Shown here piece by piece: positions 34,668 to 43,973 of a stretch of DNA of 64,000 bases; within the stretch, counting starts at the first letter, position 1; every line of letters starts with the position of its first letter. This stretch comes from Chryseobacterium sp. GVT01B (GTDB taxonomy: Bacteria > Bacteroidota > Bacteroidia > Flavobacteriales > Weeksellaceae), in NCBI RefSeq assembly GCF_019970045.1, contig NZ_JAHXYI010000001.1, forward strand, positions 558,001 to 622,000, given 5' to 3'. Both the position numbers and the translations under genes were made by a program. The notes beneath the pieces are model-generated. The model ran no database searches. It had not been told where the DNA came from and worked only from the letters and a program-made list of their open reading frames with translations.

Positions 34668-34830
34668 AAATTTGGTGAGCCATAAAAAGCTCTTAAAAGG
34701 GAATCCGGTGAAAATCCGGGACAGACCCGCTGCTGTAAGCTCCACACCAAGATTTTTGAAGAATATATCCACTGTTTTTTAATGGGAAGGATTTCAAAAA
34801 TGGAGTAAGTCAGAAGACCTGCCAGAAAAT
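34668..34830 (+). promoter_or_regulatory. cobalamin riboswitch
   Basis: The aptamer core reads GGGAATCCGGTGAAAATCC (34710-34728), then GACAGACCCGCTGCTGTAA (34730-34737 onward), and ends with the B12 box AGTAAGTCAGAAGACCTGCC at 34804-34823. This is the adenosylcobalamin-type fold that shuts down B12 uptake genes when the cofactor is abundant. About 120 bases of further leader separate it from the probable receptor start. A hairpin TGACA...TGTCA at about 34883-34902 may belong to the expression platform. Confidence 0.95.
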
Positions 34831-34948
34831 AATCGTTTGACGCTTTCGTGGAATAAAGCTTAGGACATCAATGATTCTGTACAGTGACAGCTGTGCTTTG
34901 TCATTGTTTTCTTATACCATTAGCGTCATCATTATCCTAAATGAGCTA

Positions 34949-36982
34949 ATGGCGGCAAAACTAATTACTTCTACAATTTATAAAGCTGTTTTCACAATAC
35001 TGGTGATGACATCTCAGCTTTTATATTCCCAAAAAAAGAAAAATGATACGCTGAAGGAAGAATCCATCAAGGTGATCAGTCTCTACAAAAAGAATTTTAA
35101 AGAAATCATTCCGGCACAAACCATCCAAGGGGAAGCACTTGAAAGACTGAACAGTCATTCTGTAGCAGATGCGCTGCGGTATTTCTCCGGAGTTCAGATT
35201 AAAGACTATGGTGGAATAGGAGGACTGAAAACCATTAACGTCCGAAGTCTCGGAAGTCAGCATGTAGGAGTCTTTTACGATGGAATTCAATTAGGAAATG
35301 CACAAAACGGCCTTGTTGACCTCGGAAGATATTCTTTGGATGATCTTGAAGAAATATCATTATACAACGGGCAGAAAAGTGAAATCTTCCAACCGGCAAA
35401 AGATTTTGGTTCGTCGGGATCTATTTATTTACAACCTAAAACTCCTGTGTTTAAAGGAGTAAGGAGAACCAATCTTGTAATAAGAGCAAAAAGTGCTTCC
35501 ATTGATCTTTTCAACCCGTCATTCCGATTGGAGCAGAAAATTTCAGACAGAGTTTCAGCCAGTTTCAGCGCAGAATTTATGCAAAGTGACGGAATTTACA
35601 GATTTCGATATGCCAAGAAATATCCTGATGGACAGCAGGCTTATGACACGATCGCAAAAAGACAGGATTCAGATATTAAGGCAAAACGTTTTGAAACTTC
35701 TTTAAATGGAACTTTAAACAACGGAAGCTGGAATATCCGTGGTTACGGTTATATTTCAGACCGCGGAATGCCGGCACCTATTGTGAACGGCCGTTTTGGA
35801 GGAAGAGGAGCGAGACTTTCCGATGAAAATTATTTCGTACAGGCCAATCTTCGGAAAAAACTGTTCCCAAAATTTGAAACACAGCTGAAAGCAAAATTTG
35901 CCTACGATTATACCCATTTTATGGATACCGTTCGTTCGCAATCTATTATGTATACGGATAATGTCTACATCCAAAGAGAAGTTTATCTTTCTTCATCCAA
36001 TATCTATTCAATTACTCCCAACTGGGATGTGAGCCTGAGTGGAGATTTTCAGTACAATAATCTGGACGCCAATCTGGATAACTTTTCTTATCCTACACGT
36101 TATACAACATTAGTTGCTTTGGCAACAACCTACCAGTGGAACAGGTTTAAAATTCTGGGAAGCCTTTTGGGCACATTTACCTTTGAAGAAGTAAGAAAAA
36201 ACAAAAGACCGGGAGATAGCAGAGAATGGACACCCGCTGTATTTATGAGCTACCAGCCTGAAATAATTCCTGAGCTTACCCTCAGAGCTTTCTATAAAAG
36301 AATTTTCCGACTGCCTACTTTCAATGATTTATATTACACGAATATCGGAAATACTTATCTGAAACCGGAATTTACCAATCAGTATGATGTAGGATTCACG
36401 TACCAGAAAAACTACAACAATCATTTCTTTAAATCCTTTTATGCTAAAGTAGATGGTTATTACAACAAAGTACAGGATAAAATTGTCGCTGCTCCTAACG
36501 GAAGTATGTTCCGCTGGCTGATGATGAACCTTGGTATGGTTGAGATTATTGGTGCTGACGTGAATGTTCAGGCAGAAATGCAGTTGGGAAAAGTAAAACT
36601 GAGGCCATTACTTTCTTACACCTATCAAAGTGCAAGAGATATGACCGATCCTGAAGATACATTCTACAAAAATCAGATTCCTTACACACCATGGCATAGT
36701 GGATCATTTGCACTGATGGCCGATTATAAAGACTGGAGTTTCAATTACAGTGCAATGTATGTAGGAAAGCGCTATGATGTGAATCAGGATAATATTCAAT
36801 ACAATTATGTACAGCCTTGGTATACTCATGATCTCTCTGTTCAGAAAAAATTCAACTGGGCGGATCATCAGTTTAAAGTAAGCCTTGAAATGAATAATAT
36901 CTTCAACCAATATTATGATGTAGTGATCAACTATCCGATGCCGGGAAGAAATTTTAAACTTATTCTAAACTTCACCTTATGA
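34949..36982 (+). CDS. btuB: BtuB-type TonB-dependent receptor for cobalamin
   Basis: 677 residues from the ATG at 34949. An earlier in-frame ATG at 34871 would add 26 residues, but that stretch overlaps the riboswitch leader hairpin, and the 34949 start gives a good signal peptide (MAAKLITSTIYKAVFTILVM...LYSQ). The plug domain follows (IQGEALERLNSHSVADALRYFSGVQIKDYGGIGGLKTINVRSLGSQHVGVFYDG), then a barrel ending GRNFKLILNFTL. The receptor imports cobalamin across the outer membrane using TonB. The riboswitch and the next gene support the substrate. Its stop overlaps the start of the BtuG-like gene by 4 bases. Confidence 0.92.
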   Translation: MAAKLITSTIYKAVFTILVMTSQLLYSQKKKNDTLKEESIKVISLYKKNFKEIIPAQTIQGEALERLNSHSVADALRYFSGVQIKDYGGIGGLKTINVRSLGSQHVGVFYDGIQLGNAQNGLVDLGRYSLDDLEEISLYNGQKSEIFQPAKDFGSSGSIYLQPKTPVFKGVRRTNLVIRAKSASIDLFNPSFRLEQKISDRVSASFSAEFMQSDGIYRFRYAKKYPDGQQAYDTIAKRQDSDIKAKRFETSLNGTLNNGSWNIRGYGYISDRGMPAPIVNGRFGGRGARLSDENYFVQANLRKKLFPKFETQLKAKFAYDYTHFMDTVRSQSIMYTDNVYIQREVYLSSSNIYSITPNWDVSLSGDFQYNNLDANLDNFSYPTRYTTLVALATTYQWNRFKILGSLLGTFTFEEVRKNKRPGDSREWTPAVFMSYQPEIIPELTLRAFYKRIFRLPTFNDLYYTNIGNTYLKPEFTNQYDVGFTYQKNYNNHFFKSFYAKVDGYYNKVQDKIVAAPNGSMFRWLMMNLGMVEIIGADVNVQAEMQLGKVKLRPLLSYTYQSARDMTDPEDTFYKNQIPYTPWHSGSFALMADYKDWSFNYSAMYVGKRYDVNQDNIQYNYVQPWYTHDLSVQKKFNWADHQFKVSLEMNNIFNQYYDVVINYPMPGRNFKLILNFTL

Positions 36983-38112
36983 GAAAACTGAACTTTTATT
37001 TTCTGTTTCTTGCTTTAGCTTTTCTTACCTCATGCCGTACAGATGATATTATCGTCCGTCAGGAAGTAGTGGAAGGACTTCCTTCAGAAAATACAGCAAT
37101 AAAAGGATTCTATATGCTGAACGAAGGGAATATGGGAAGCAACAAATGTACACTGGACTTTTTTGATTATACAAAAGGAACCTATTACAGAAACATCTAT
37201 GCAGAAATTAATCCCAATGTGGTAAAAGAGCTTGGAGATGTAGGAAATGATATCAAAGTTTACGGAAGCAAACTGTATATCGTAGTCAATGTTTCCAATA
37301 AAATTGAAGTGTTAGATGCCAAAACGGCTAAACGTATTACTTCTATTCCCTTACAGAACTGTCGTTATTTAACCTTTAAAGACGGGAAAGCATATGCCAG
37401 CAGTTATGCAGGTCCGGTAGCAATTAATCCAAAAGCACCCAAGGGAAAAGTGGTGGAAATTGATACTACTTCTCTTTCCATCCAGCGTGAAGTGGTAGTA
37501 GGATATCAGCCGGAAGAAATGGAAATTGTAGGGAATAAATTGTTTGTTGCCAATTCCGGAGGATACAAAGCTCCCGATTATGACAATACCGTTTCCGTAA
37601 TAGACCTGAACACTTTTACTGAAATCCAGAAATTAAATGTTGCCATCAATCTTCATCACATTAAAAAAGACAATTACGGTGATCTGTATGTAAGCTCAAG
37701 AGGAGATTATTATAACATTCCTTCCAGCTTATACCTTATAGATGCGGCAACCGGGATTGTTAAGAAAGATTTCCATCTCGCTGTGAGTGAAATGACAATT
37801 GTGAATGATAAACTCTATTTCTACGGAAACGAATTCAATTACAATACCCACAGCTATAAAAAGAGCTTTGGAATCATTGATGTAAAAACAGAACAGATCA
37901 TTGCCAACAGAATTTTTGATAAAGAATACGAAACTGCCATTAAAACACCTTACGGAATTGCGGTAAATCCAATCACAGAAGATATTTATATCACAGATGC
38001 CAGGAATTATGTTTCTCTTGGATTTGTGTATTGCTTTGATAAAAACGGACATTTTAAATGGAAGACAGAGGGCGGAAATATTCCGGCTCACTTCGCTTTT
38101 TTATACAAATAA
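36979..38112 (+). CDS. btuG: BtuG-like (YncE/DUF5074) beta-propeller surface lipoprotein
   Basis: 377 residues. The lipoprotein signal ends ALAFLTSC (Cys19). The rest is a repeat-built propeller: FYMLNEGNMGSNKCTLDFFDY, NDIKVYGSKLYIVVNVSNKIEVLDAKT, GYQPEEMEIVGNKLFVANSGG, NTVSVIDLNTFTEIQKL, and TPYGIAVNPITEDIYITDARNY. In Bacteroides, BtuG is a surface propeller lipoprotein encoded beside BtuB that binds cobalamin very tightly and hands it to the receptor. Overlap with btuB and the shared riboswitch make the same role likely. B12 binding is not proven by sequence. Confidence 0.82.
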   Translation: MRKLNFYFLFLALAFLTSCRTDDIIVRQEVVEGLPSENTAIKGFYMLNEGNMGSNKCTLDFFDYTKGTYYRNIYAEINPNVVKELGDVGNDIKVYGSKLYIVVNVSNKIEVLDAKTAKRITSIPLQNCRYLTFKDGKAYASSYAGPVAINPKAPKGKVVEIDTTSLSIQREVVVGYQPEEMEIVGNKLFVANSGGYKAPDYDNTVSVIDLNTFTEIQKLNVAINLHHIKKDNYGDLYVSSRGDYYNIPSSLYLIDAATGIVKKDFHLAVSEMTIVNDKLYFYGNEFNYNTHSYKKSFGIIDVKTEQIIANRIFDKEYETAIKTPYGIAVNPITEDIYITDARNYVSLGFVYCFDKNGHFKWKTEGGNIPAHFAFLYK

Positions 38113-38126
38113 CCAAACTTTAAGAA

Positions 38127-39320
38127 ATGAACAGAAATACCTTTACTTATTTAAAAACCGGAGTCTTATCATGTTTTCTGGTAGGAATGATCGCCTGTAA
38201 ACATGATGACGCAGATGAATTTACCTTTAATGGTCTTGATGATTCCTATACCATTGAGCGTTTGAGAGTGTTGAGTATTCCTACCAATGCTTCAGGATCG
38301 GTTACATGGAGTATTAACGATTCTATTATTTCTCAAAATTCAGAACTTGAATTTATCAGTCCTACTGCAGATGCTTATCCTTTGACTTTAAAAATTAATA
38401 ACAAAGGGAATGAGCAGGTTTATCACTCTAAAATTATCGTTACCAAAGAAAAAACACCTTACAGTAAATATATCGCTAAAGTATTGGAGTTCCGTCCTGC
38501 TGTAGGACAGTTCATGAATGAAATCCCCGAATATTTACCTGGAAATACAGCGGCAAATATGCTTCAGAAAGCAAATGAGTCATTGGTGGGAGGCAATTCT
38601 ACCATGATCAGCCTTGGTGGATACGGTGGATATGTGGTTTTCGGTTTTGATCATACTATTCCGAACCTGAATGGAAAAGATTTTAAAGTGCTGGGAAATG
38701 CATTCTTTGGAAATGATGCCAGCGACCAGCGTTCCGGCTCTTGTGAACCGGGAATTATTATGGTAGCCTACGACAGAAACAAAAACGGAAAACCTGATAA
38801 TGATGAATGGTATGAAATTGCAGGCAGCGAATATTTTAAAAACGCAACCGTAAGAGATTACAGTATCACCTATCATAAGCCTGACGAAAATAAAACTCCC
38901 GTACCCGGAATCGAATTCTGGCAAACCGATGTAGAATATATAAAATGGAGCGACAATCTGGGGAATCAGGGTTTTAAAACAAAAAATACCTTCCATGCAC
39001 AAAGCTATTATCCTTTATGGTTTACCGATAGTTCTTACGGATTTTCCGGAACAAGGCTGGCAAATAATTTTTATGATCAGAACGGGGACGGATCCTATTG
39101 GGTAGGGAAATCATATGATTTCGGATATGCTGATAATGCTCCGAATAATGATGAAGCTTCCAATATTGATATTTCCTGGGCCGTAGACAGAAGCGGGAAA
39201 TATGTAAAACTTCCCGGCGTAGATTTTATGAAAATATATACAGGAGTCAATCAGGAAGCTGGTTGGCTGGGTGAAGTTTCTACAGAAGTGGCAGGAGCTT
39301 ACGATTTACATTTCAAATAA
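38127..39320 (+). CDS. surface lipoprotein of the cobalamin operon with an EF-hand-like calcium motif
   Basis: 397 residues. Lipoprotein signal ends FLVGMIAC (Cys24). Residues about 35-110 look like a bacterial Ig/PKD-type module (SGSVTWSINDSIISQNSELEFISP). The larger C-terminal domain has GGYGGYVVFGFDHTIPNLNGKDFKVLGNAFF, then DRNKNGKPDNDEWYEIAGSEY, which has a calcium-loop pattern (D-x-N-x-N-G-x-x-D), and later DQNGDGSYW. Similar 'cell surface proteins' occur in Bacteroidota B12 loci. The ligand is not known; cobalamin capture beside BtuG is inferred. It starts 14 bases after the BtuG-like gene. Confidence 0.75.
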   Translation: MNRNTFTYLKTGVLSCFLVGMIACKHDDADEFTFNGLDDSYTIERLRVLSIPTNASGSVTWSINDSIISQNSELEFISPTADAYPLTLKINNKGNEQVYHSKIIVTKEKTPYSKYIAKVLEFRPAVGQFMNEIPEYLPGNTAANMLQKANESLVGGNSTMISLGGYGGYVVFGFDHTIPNLNGKDFKVLGNAFFGNDASDQRSGSCEPGIIMVAYDRNKNGKPDNDEWYEIAGSEYFKNATVRDYSITYHKPDENKTPVPGIEFWQTDVEYIKWSDNLGNQGFKTKNTFHAQSYYPLWFTDSSYGFSGTRLANNFYDQNGDGSYWVGKSYDFGYADNAPNNDEASNIDISWAVDRSGKYVKLPGVDFMKIYTGVNQEAGWLGEVSTEVAGAYDLHFK

Positions 39321-39348
39321 TAATTCAATCTATTTAAATTAATAAAAA

Positions 39349-41607
39349 ATGAAAAAGTTTTATCTTTTTATGATGCTTTTTCTGTTTGCATGCCTATCAA
39401 ATGCACAGATAAAAGTTCAGGGTGTTCCCAGAAATGATATTTCAGGGATCAGTAATCTTAATACCACTACGATCAGTTTTTCTGATATCCAGTATTGGGT
39501 AGGATCAGGAGCCAATCAGGCTGCTTTTGTAGTACAGTGGAACGACAGTAAAAATCCTGATGCGATGGTTTGGGGATTCAAATGGGACGGAAACGCTACA
39601 GGTGAAGATATGCTTAAAGCGATTGCTAAAGCAGATCACAGATTATACACATTGCTGTATCAGGGAACACAATTTGGATCAGCTGTTGGAGGAATAGGTT
39701 TTGACCTGAACGGTCAAGGGACCAATGCACTGATCAAAAGTGGAAATACCACTTATCCGTTATATCCGGTAAATGGTTTTGTTAACACTACAGCTTATGA
39801 TTTTGACAGCTATACGATTGTAGATGCGGCTAATGATCACTGGCAGTCCGGATGGACGGTTAACGGATATTGGTCTTATTGGGTAAAGAATCCTGCAGAT
39901 GCTGATTTCGGATATTCTAGCGTAGGAGCTTCTTCACGTGTATTGGAAAACGGATCATGGGATGTATGGAACTTTAACGTAGGCTTTACTCAAACACCTG
40001 TATCCTCTACCATCACTCCCGTTTCTCCATACGTAGCTTCCAACAACTTTACCAACGGATATTTTATGGTGAATGAAGAATGGTTTGGTCATACCAACGG
40101 TTCTGTAAACTTCATTGATAATAACGGTCAGATCAATTACCGTGTGTACAGTAACGCAAACAACAATCAGGCTTTCGGTGCAACTACACAATACGGAACA
40201 ATCTATGGTGATAAATTCTATTTTGTATCAAAACAGGCTGCCGATGGAGGAGATACTCAATATACTCCAGGTGGAAGACTTGTGGTTGCCAATGCGCAGA
40301 CTATGCAGAAAATTGCCGGCTTTAATACAATTGGTGGTGGAGACGGAAGATCATTTGTGGGAGTGAACGAACATAAAGGATATATTGGTACTTCTACCGG
40401 AATTGTTCTTTTCAATATTGACAACCTGCAGGTAGGTTCTCTGATTGCCGGAACAGGTGGTAACGGGCAGATTGGAAATATGATCCGTACTTCGCAATAT
40501 GTATTTGCGGTGAAACAGGGTGTTGGAATTTTAGTCATTAATCCTAATACAGATACTGTGATCAGTACAATTGCAGGAAGTTTCTACTCAGTGGTTCAGG
40601 CAAAAGACGGAAGCGTATGGGGAATTCAGGATCAGAAGCTGATCAGTATCAATCCTACTACTTTTGCAACGCAGGTTTATAACATTCCTACGACCAAATA
40701 TATCGGAGATTGGGGAGCATGGAATGCAGGGAGATTTACAGCAAGTAATAAAGAAAATGCTTTATACTGGATTAATTCAATCAGCAGTTGGAGTTCAGGA
40801 ACACAGATTGTAAGATTTGACGTAACAACGAAAACATTTAACGAAAACTTTGCTGCTATCCCGGGGCAGACAGGACAGTTTAAGCAGATTCCTTATGGTG
40901 CGGCACTTCGTGTAAACCCTGTTACCGGAGAGCTTGTTCTGAATACAACAGAAAGCGGATACGGTGCACACTATCAGAAAAACTGGATCCATACTTATAA
41001 TATGGCCGGAACTCTTATCAATACAAAAACATTGAATGATTATTACTGGTTCCCTTCACTGACAGTATTTACCAATAATTCGGTTCCTGTGGTAAGCAAT
41101 ACTTTACCTTCACAGCTTACAGCTGCAAGTACTACTGCAATTGATCTGAAAACAATAATTTCCGATGCTGATAACATGGCGGTATCCGTAGTGAAATCTA
41201 TCAAATCAAACAGCAATCCTACAGCAGTTTCCGCAACGATTAATGAGAATGATGAATTGGTTTTGATACCTCTTGTTTCAGGAACTTCTGATATTGTGAT
41301 CAGCTTTAACTCAAACGGTAAGCTGGTAGAAAAAACGGTGAGTGTAAACAGTTTAGGAACTACTTTGGCAACTGCTGAAGTGAAAAAACTTGAATTCGGT
41401 ATTTATCCGAATCCGGTTACCGATATCCTTACTCTTAAAACTCAGGAGAAAATCCAGAATGTTTCTATGTATGATGCTTCAGGAAGAATGGTTAATGTAC
41501 AGCTGAACAACGGACAAATCAATGTAAGTGCACTTCCAAAAGGTATTTATATTTTGAAAGTAGTTACAGATAAAGCAGTATATCAACAAAAAGTAATCAA
41601 AAACTAA
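39349..41607 (+). CDS. T9SS-exported propeller protein of the cobalamin operon
   Basis: 752 residues. Signal peptide ends CLSNAQ (about residue 19). Residues about 20-215 form a distinct domain (ISFSDIQYWVGSGANQAAFVVQWND, MVWGFKWDGNATGEDMLKAIAKAD, DHWQSGWTVNGYWSYWVKNP). Residues about 225-585 are a DUF5074/YncE-like propeller similar in style to the BtuG-like neighbour (GYFMVNEEWFGHTNGSVNFIDNNGQ; NEHKGYIGTSTGIVLFNIDNLQVG). The end is a Por secretion tail, FGIYPNPVTDILTLKTQ to LPKGIYILKVVTDKAVYQQKVIKN, so it leaves the cell or is surface-attached by type IX secretion. It is the last gene before a terminator. Confidence 0.82.
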   Translation: MKKFYLFMMLFLFACLSNAQIKVQGVPRNDISGISNLNTTTISFSDIQYWVGSGANQAAFVVQWNDSKNPDAMVWGFKWDGNATGEDMLKAIAKADHRLYTLLYQGTQFGSAVGGIGFDLNGQGTNALIKSGNTTYPLYPVNGFVNTTAYDFDSYTIVDAANDHWQSGWTVNGYWSYWVKNPADADFGYSSVGASSRVLENGSWDVWNFNVGFTQTPVSSTITPVSPYVASNNFTNGYFMVNEEWFGHTNGSVNFIDNNGQINYRVYSNANNNQAFGATTQYGTIYGDKFYFVSKQAADGGDTQYTPGGRLVVANAQTMQKIAGFNTIGGGDGRSFVGVNEHKGYIGTSTGIVLFNIDNLQVGSLIAGTGGNGQIGNMIRTSQYVFAVKQGVGILVINPNTDTVISTIAGSFYSVVQAKDGSVWGIQDQKLISINPTTFATQVYNIPTTKYIGDWGAWNAGRFTASNKENALYWINSISSWSSGTQIVRFDVTTKTFNENFAAIPGQTGQFKQIPYGAALRVNPVTGELVLNTTESGYGAHYQKNWIHTYNMAGTLINTKTLNDYYWFPSLTVFTNNSVPVVSNTLPSQLTAASTTAIDLKTIISDADNMAVSVVKSIKSNSNPTAVSATINENDELVLIPLVSGTSDIVISFNSNGKLVEKTVSVNSLGTTLATAEVKKLEFGIYPNPVTDILTLKTQEKIQNVSMYDASGRMVNVQLNNGQINVSALPKGIYILKVVTDKAVYQQKVIKN

Positions 41608-41635
41608 TACCATTTTAGATAAATCTTGTTAATAT

Positions 41636-41667
41636 AACCCTGGCCAGTTTTGGTCAGGGTTTTTTTA
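41636..41667 (+). terminator. terminator of the cobalamin operon
   Basis: Stem AACCCTGGCCA / TGGTCAGGGTT with one G-T pair and a 4-base loop, followed by a run of T. Confidence 0.9.
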
Positions 41668-41716
41668 ATGAAGTGATAGAAATGTTTTTATCATGCAGAA
41701 TAATAATTACCCCTAT

Positions 41717-41751
41717 AAAAAACCCGGCAAGCTTGAAAAGCTTGCCGGGTT
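41717..41751 (-). terminator. terminator of the first T9SS paralogue
   Basis: A 14-bp perfect stem (AACCCGGCAAGCTT with its complement) around GAA. On the minus strand it is followed by a T run, 20 bases past the stop at 41772. Confidence 0.9.
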
Positions 41752-41771
41752 TGATCTGTTATGGATCTACC

Positions 41772-42560
41772 TTATTTGATGATCACTTTTTTAGAATATG
41801 TTTTTCCTTCTTTTGTAGTAAGGTTCATAATATATACTCCTTGTGGCTGCTTTGTTTCAAATGTATTGGATGTCAGTTTGGAACGGAATACCTCTTTTCC
41901 TGAAGTATTGGTCAGACTAACCTCTGATCCTTGTGCAGAAATATTTTTATCAAGAGTAAACTGTCCATTCTGACTGTGTGCCATGAAATTGATAAACGGA
42001 TCTTTGTACTGATATCCGTAGTATACTCTAAGTTCTCCACCAATATTCAGCAATCCTGAATTCACATTGATTTTGATACGGTCAAAAGGAATGTTCATTG
42101 TAAGCTCAATCTCACCTTTGCTTGGATCTCCTGCTCCTAGGTTGATCAGACTGTTGGTAAGACTTTGGCGATCATTATTGGACACTTCTCCGTTGAATGT
42201 CTCAATTGACACACCTCCCAATACCTGAGCAGATAGTGGAGTACCATTGGAACCAATACCAATGACAAGCTTATTGGTGTTGTTGGCGATATTGGTCGTA
42301 GGGAAGATCAATGTCTGTTCCGTTCTTGCCAGAAGACCTACTGAAACCTGGATCGTTGAGTAGTCGTTTTCGTTACTTCCTACTGCATTTTGAGGATTCA
42401 ATACTCCACATCCTAAGCATACTCCCAATACCTGATTGGTTTGGCTGCTTGCATAGGTTTTCACAATCTGTGCAAAAGACATTGTGCTTGTTAAAAATAA
42501 GAATGATGCCAAAGCTGCAGCTTTCATTGTGCGTTGGCCAAGTAATAAATAAGTTTTCAT
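41772..42560 (-). CDS. T9SS cargo protein of unknown function, tandem paralogue 1
   Basis: 262 residues. Signal peptide ends STMSFAQ (about residue 31). The mature part begins with CLGCGVLNPQNAVGSNENDYSTIQV (about 48-72), has a beta-rich central domain (TLIFPTTNI, NKLVIGIGSNGTPLSAQVLGGVSIETFNG, RIKINVNSGLLNIGGELRVYYGYQY), and ends with a Por-type sorting tail (LTNTSGKEVFRSKLTSNTFETKQPQGVYIMNLTTKEGKTYSKKVIIK). It is therefore exported by type IX secretion. It is homologous over its length to the protein at 42782-43555. Function unknown; an adhesin or lectin-like role is possible. Confidence 0.8.
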   Translation of the reverse strand: MKTYLLLGQRTMKAAALASFLFLTSTMSFAQIVKTYASSQTNQVLGVCLGCGVLNPQNAVGSNENDYSTIQVSVGLLARTEQTLIFPTTNIANNTNKLVIGIGSNGTPLSAQVLGGVSIETFNGEVSNNDRQSLTNSLINLGAGDPSKGEIELTMNIPFDRIKINVNSGLLNIGGELRVYYGYQYKDPFINFMAHSQNGQFTLDKNISAQGSEVSLTNTSGKEVFRSKLTSNTFETKQPQGVYIMNLTTKEGKTYSKKVIIK

Positions 42561-42781
42561 ATGTAGAAAAATTTTGGGTTTTAGCTTTATGTAAATTTAT
42601 AAATAAAATGATTATGTTGCTTATTTTATTTCATATTTATGTGAAATGTTAATAATTTGTTGATATTTGTTATTATGAATTTGTTTTATTTAATGAATTG
42701 TTTTTTCGTATTTCTCTGAAAATGAATACAAAAAAAGCGACAACTCAAAAGTCTGCCGCATTTATTGTATCGTTTATTTGA

Positions 42782-43555
42782 TTATTTAATTAAAATTTTT
42801 CTCGAATATGTTTTTCCTTCCTTAGTTTGCACATTCATAATATAAACACCTTCAGACTGTCTGGGTTCAAAAGTGTTTGATTTTAATGTAGAACGGAATA
42901 CTTCTTTTCCGGATGTGTTGAATAATGTGACTTCTGAACCTTCTACCGGAATATTTCCACCAAGAGTAACCTGGCCGTTTTGGCTGTGAGCCATAATGCT
43001 GATCAATGGATCCTGATAAGCATAATAAATTCTGAATCCTCCGCCCAGGCTTAATACACCTCCTGTTAAACCTATTCTGATCCCGTCATAAGGTTTTGTC
43101 GGCTTGAATTCTACTGTCCCTCTGTTGGGTGTTGCTCCCAGTTTAAGAAGACTTACATCTATCGTTCTGCGGTCATCATTAGAAGTGCCTCCATTCATGG
43201 TTTCAAGAGTTACTCCGCTTAATAACTGTACAGATAACGGGATGTTGTCTGTTCCGATTCCTACAACCAGTCTTGTGTCTGATCTCAGGTCAGGGAAGAT
43301 CAGGGTTTGTTGAATTCCTCCTAACAAAGCTGTTCCCAACACCATTGTTGAATAATCATCCTCGTTATATCCAACTGCATTTAAAGGATTATCTATACGG
43401 CATCCCAGACATGCAACTCCAAATACACCTGAGCTCTGAGCGTGTGCATAAATTCTGTTTTGCGCAAAAGATAACGTGCTTGCCGAAAATAGAAATAAAG
43501 CCATTAATCCGGCTTTAAAAGAGAATTGTTTTCCCAAAAGTAAATTAATTTTCAT
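42782..43555 (-). CDS. T9SS cargo protein of unknown function, tandem paralogue 2
   Basis: 257 residues from the ATG at 43555; an in-frame start 11 codons upstream would precede the promoter. A signal peptide ends STLSFAQ. The CLGCRIDNPLNAVGYNEDDYSTMV segment, the beta-rich centre (QTLIFPDLRSDTRLVVGIGTDNIPLSVQLLSGVTLETMNGG) and the sorting tail (LFNTSGKEVFRSTLKSNTFEPRQSEGVYIMNVQTKEGKTYSRKILIK) all match paralogue 1. The two genes lie head to tail 221 bases apart and are a duplication. The tail differs little while the centre has diverged. Function unknown. Confidence 0.8.
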   Translation of the reverse strand: MKINLLLGKQFSFKAGLMALFLFSASTLSFAQNRIYAHAQSSGVFGVACLGCRIDNPLNAVGYNEDDYSTMVLGTALLGGIQQTLIFPDLRSDTRLVVGIGTDNIPLSVQLLSGVTLETMNGGTSNDDRRTIDVSLLKLGATPNRGTVEFKPTKPYDGIRIGLTGGVLSLGGGFRIYYAYQDPLISIMAHSQNGQVTLGGNIPVEGSEVTLFNTSGKEVFRSTLKSNTFEPRQSEGVYIMNVQTKEGKTYSRKILIK

Positions 43556-43585
43556 GTTATTTATTTTATTGTGAATAGTTTTAGC

Positions 43586-43593
43586 CAAATTTA
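43586..43593 (-). promoter_or_regulatory. -7 element for T9SS paralogue 2
   Basis: TAAATTTG on the minus strand matches TAnnTTTG, 30 bases before the chosen ATG at 43555. It argues against the longer start at 43588. Confidence 0.55.
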
Positions 43594-43875
43594 AGGATTA
43601 ATAGACCAAGTAAAAAATAATATTTCCATTATTGGTGATATTTTTAATAAAATTTAATATACCCCTGTTATAGGGTAGCACAGCCTGTTGATTTAATTGG
43701 ATTGTATAAAATATAGATGTAAAATTGAAGAACAGCTCTTATTGACATTGTCAGGTGTAATTCAATGAAAGATTCCCAAAATGGGAGGGTAGTGGAGTAA
43801 TTCAGAAGTTCCGGTGATAAAAAGAATAAGATATTGTCGGATAAAATTTGTCTGAATGTATATATAAAAACGAAA

Positions 43876-43899
43876 AAAGGACTTTCGAAAAAGTCCTTT
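43876..43899 (-). terminator. terminator of the rpsT-tRNA-Glu transcript
   Basis: A 10-bp perfect stem AAAGGACTTT / AAAGTCCTTT with a 4-base loop lies two bases beyond the last tRNA, with a T-rich stretch after it on the minus strand. Confidence 0.85.
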
Positions 43900-43901
43900 T
43901 G

Positions 43902-43973
43902 TAGCCCGTAGGGGAATCGAACCCCTCTTACCAGAATGAAAATCTGAGGTCCTAACCGATAGACGAACGGGCC
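43902..43973 (-). tRNA. tRNA-Glu (anticodon TTC), tandem copy 3
   Basis: 72 bases on the minus strand. Acceptor helix GGCCCGT / ACGGGCT, T arm GGGGTTCGATTCCCC, and anticodon loop TTTTCAT giving TTC. No CCA is encoded. Identical in sequence to the copies at 44039-44110 and 44194-44265. Confidence 0.95.

Noticed and set aside
41673..41973. Two short plus-strand frames overlapping the T9SS paralogue end
   Set aside because: They cover a terminator and the antisense of the conserved sorting tail.
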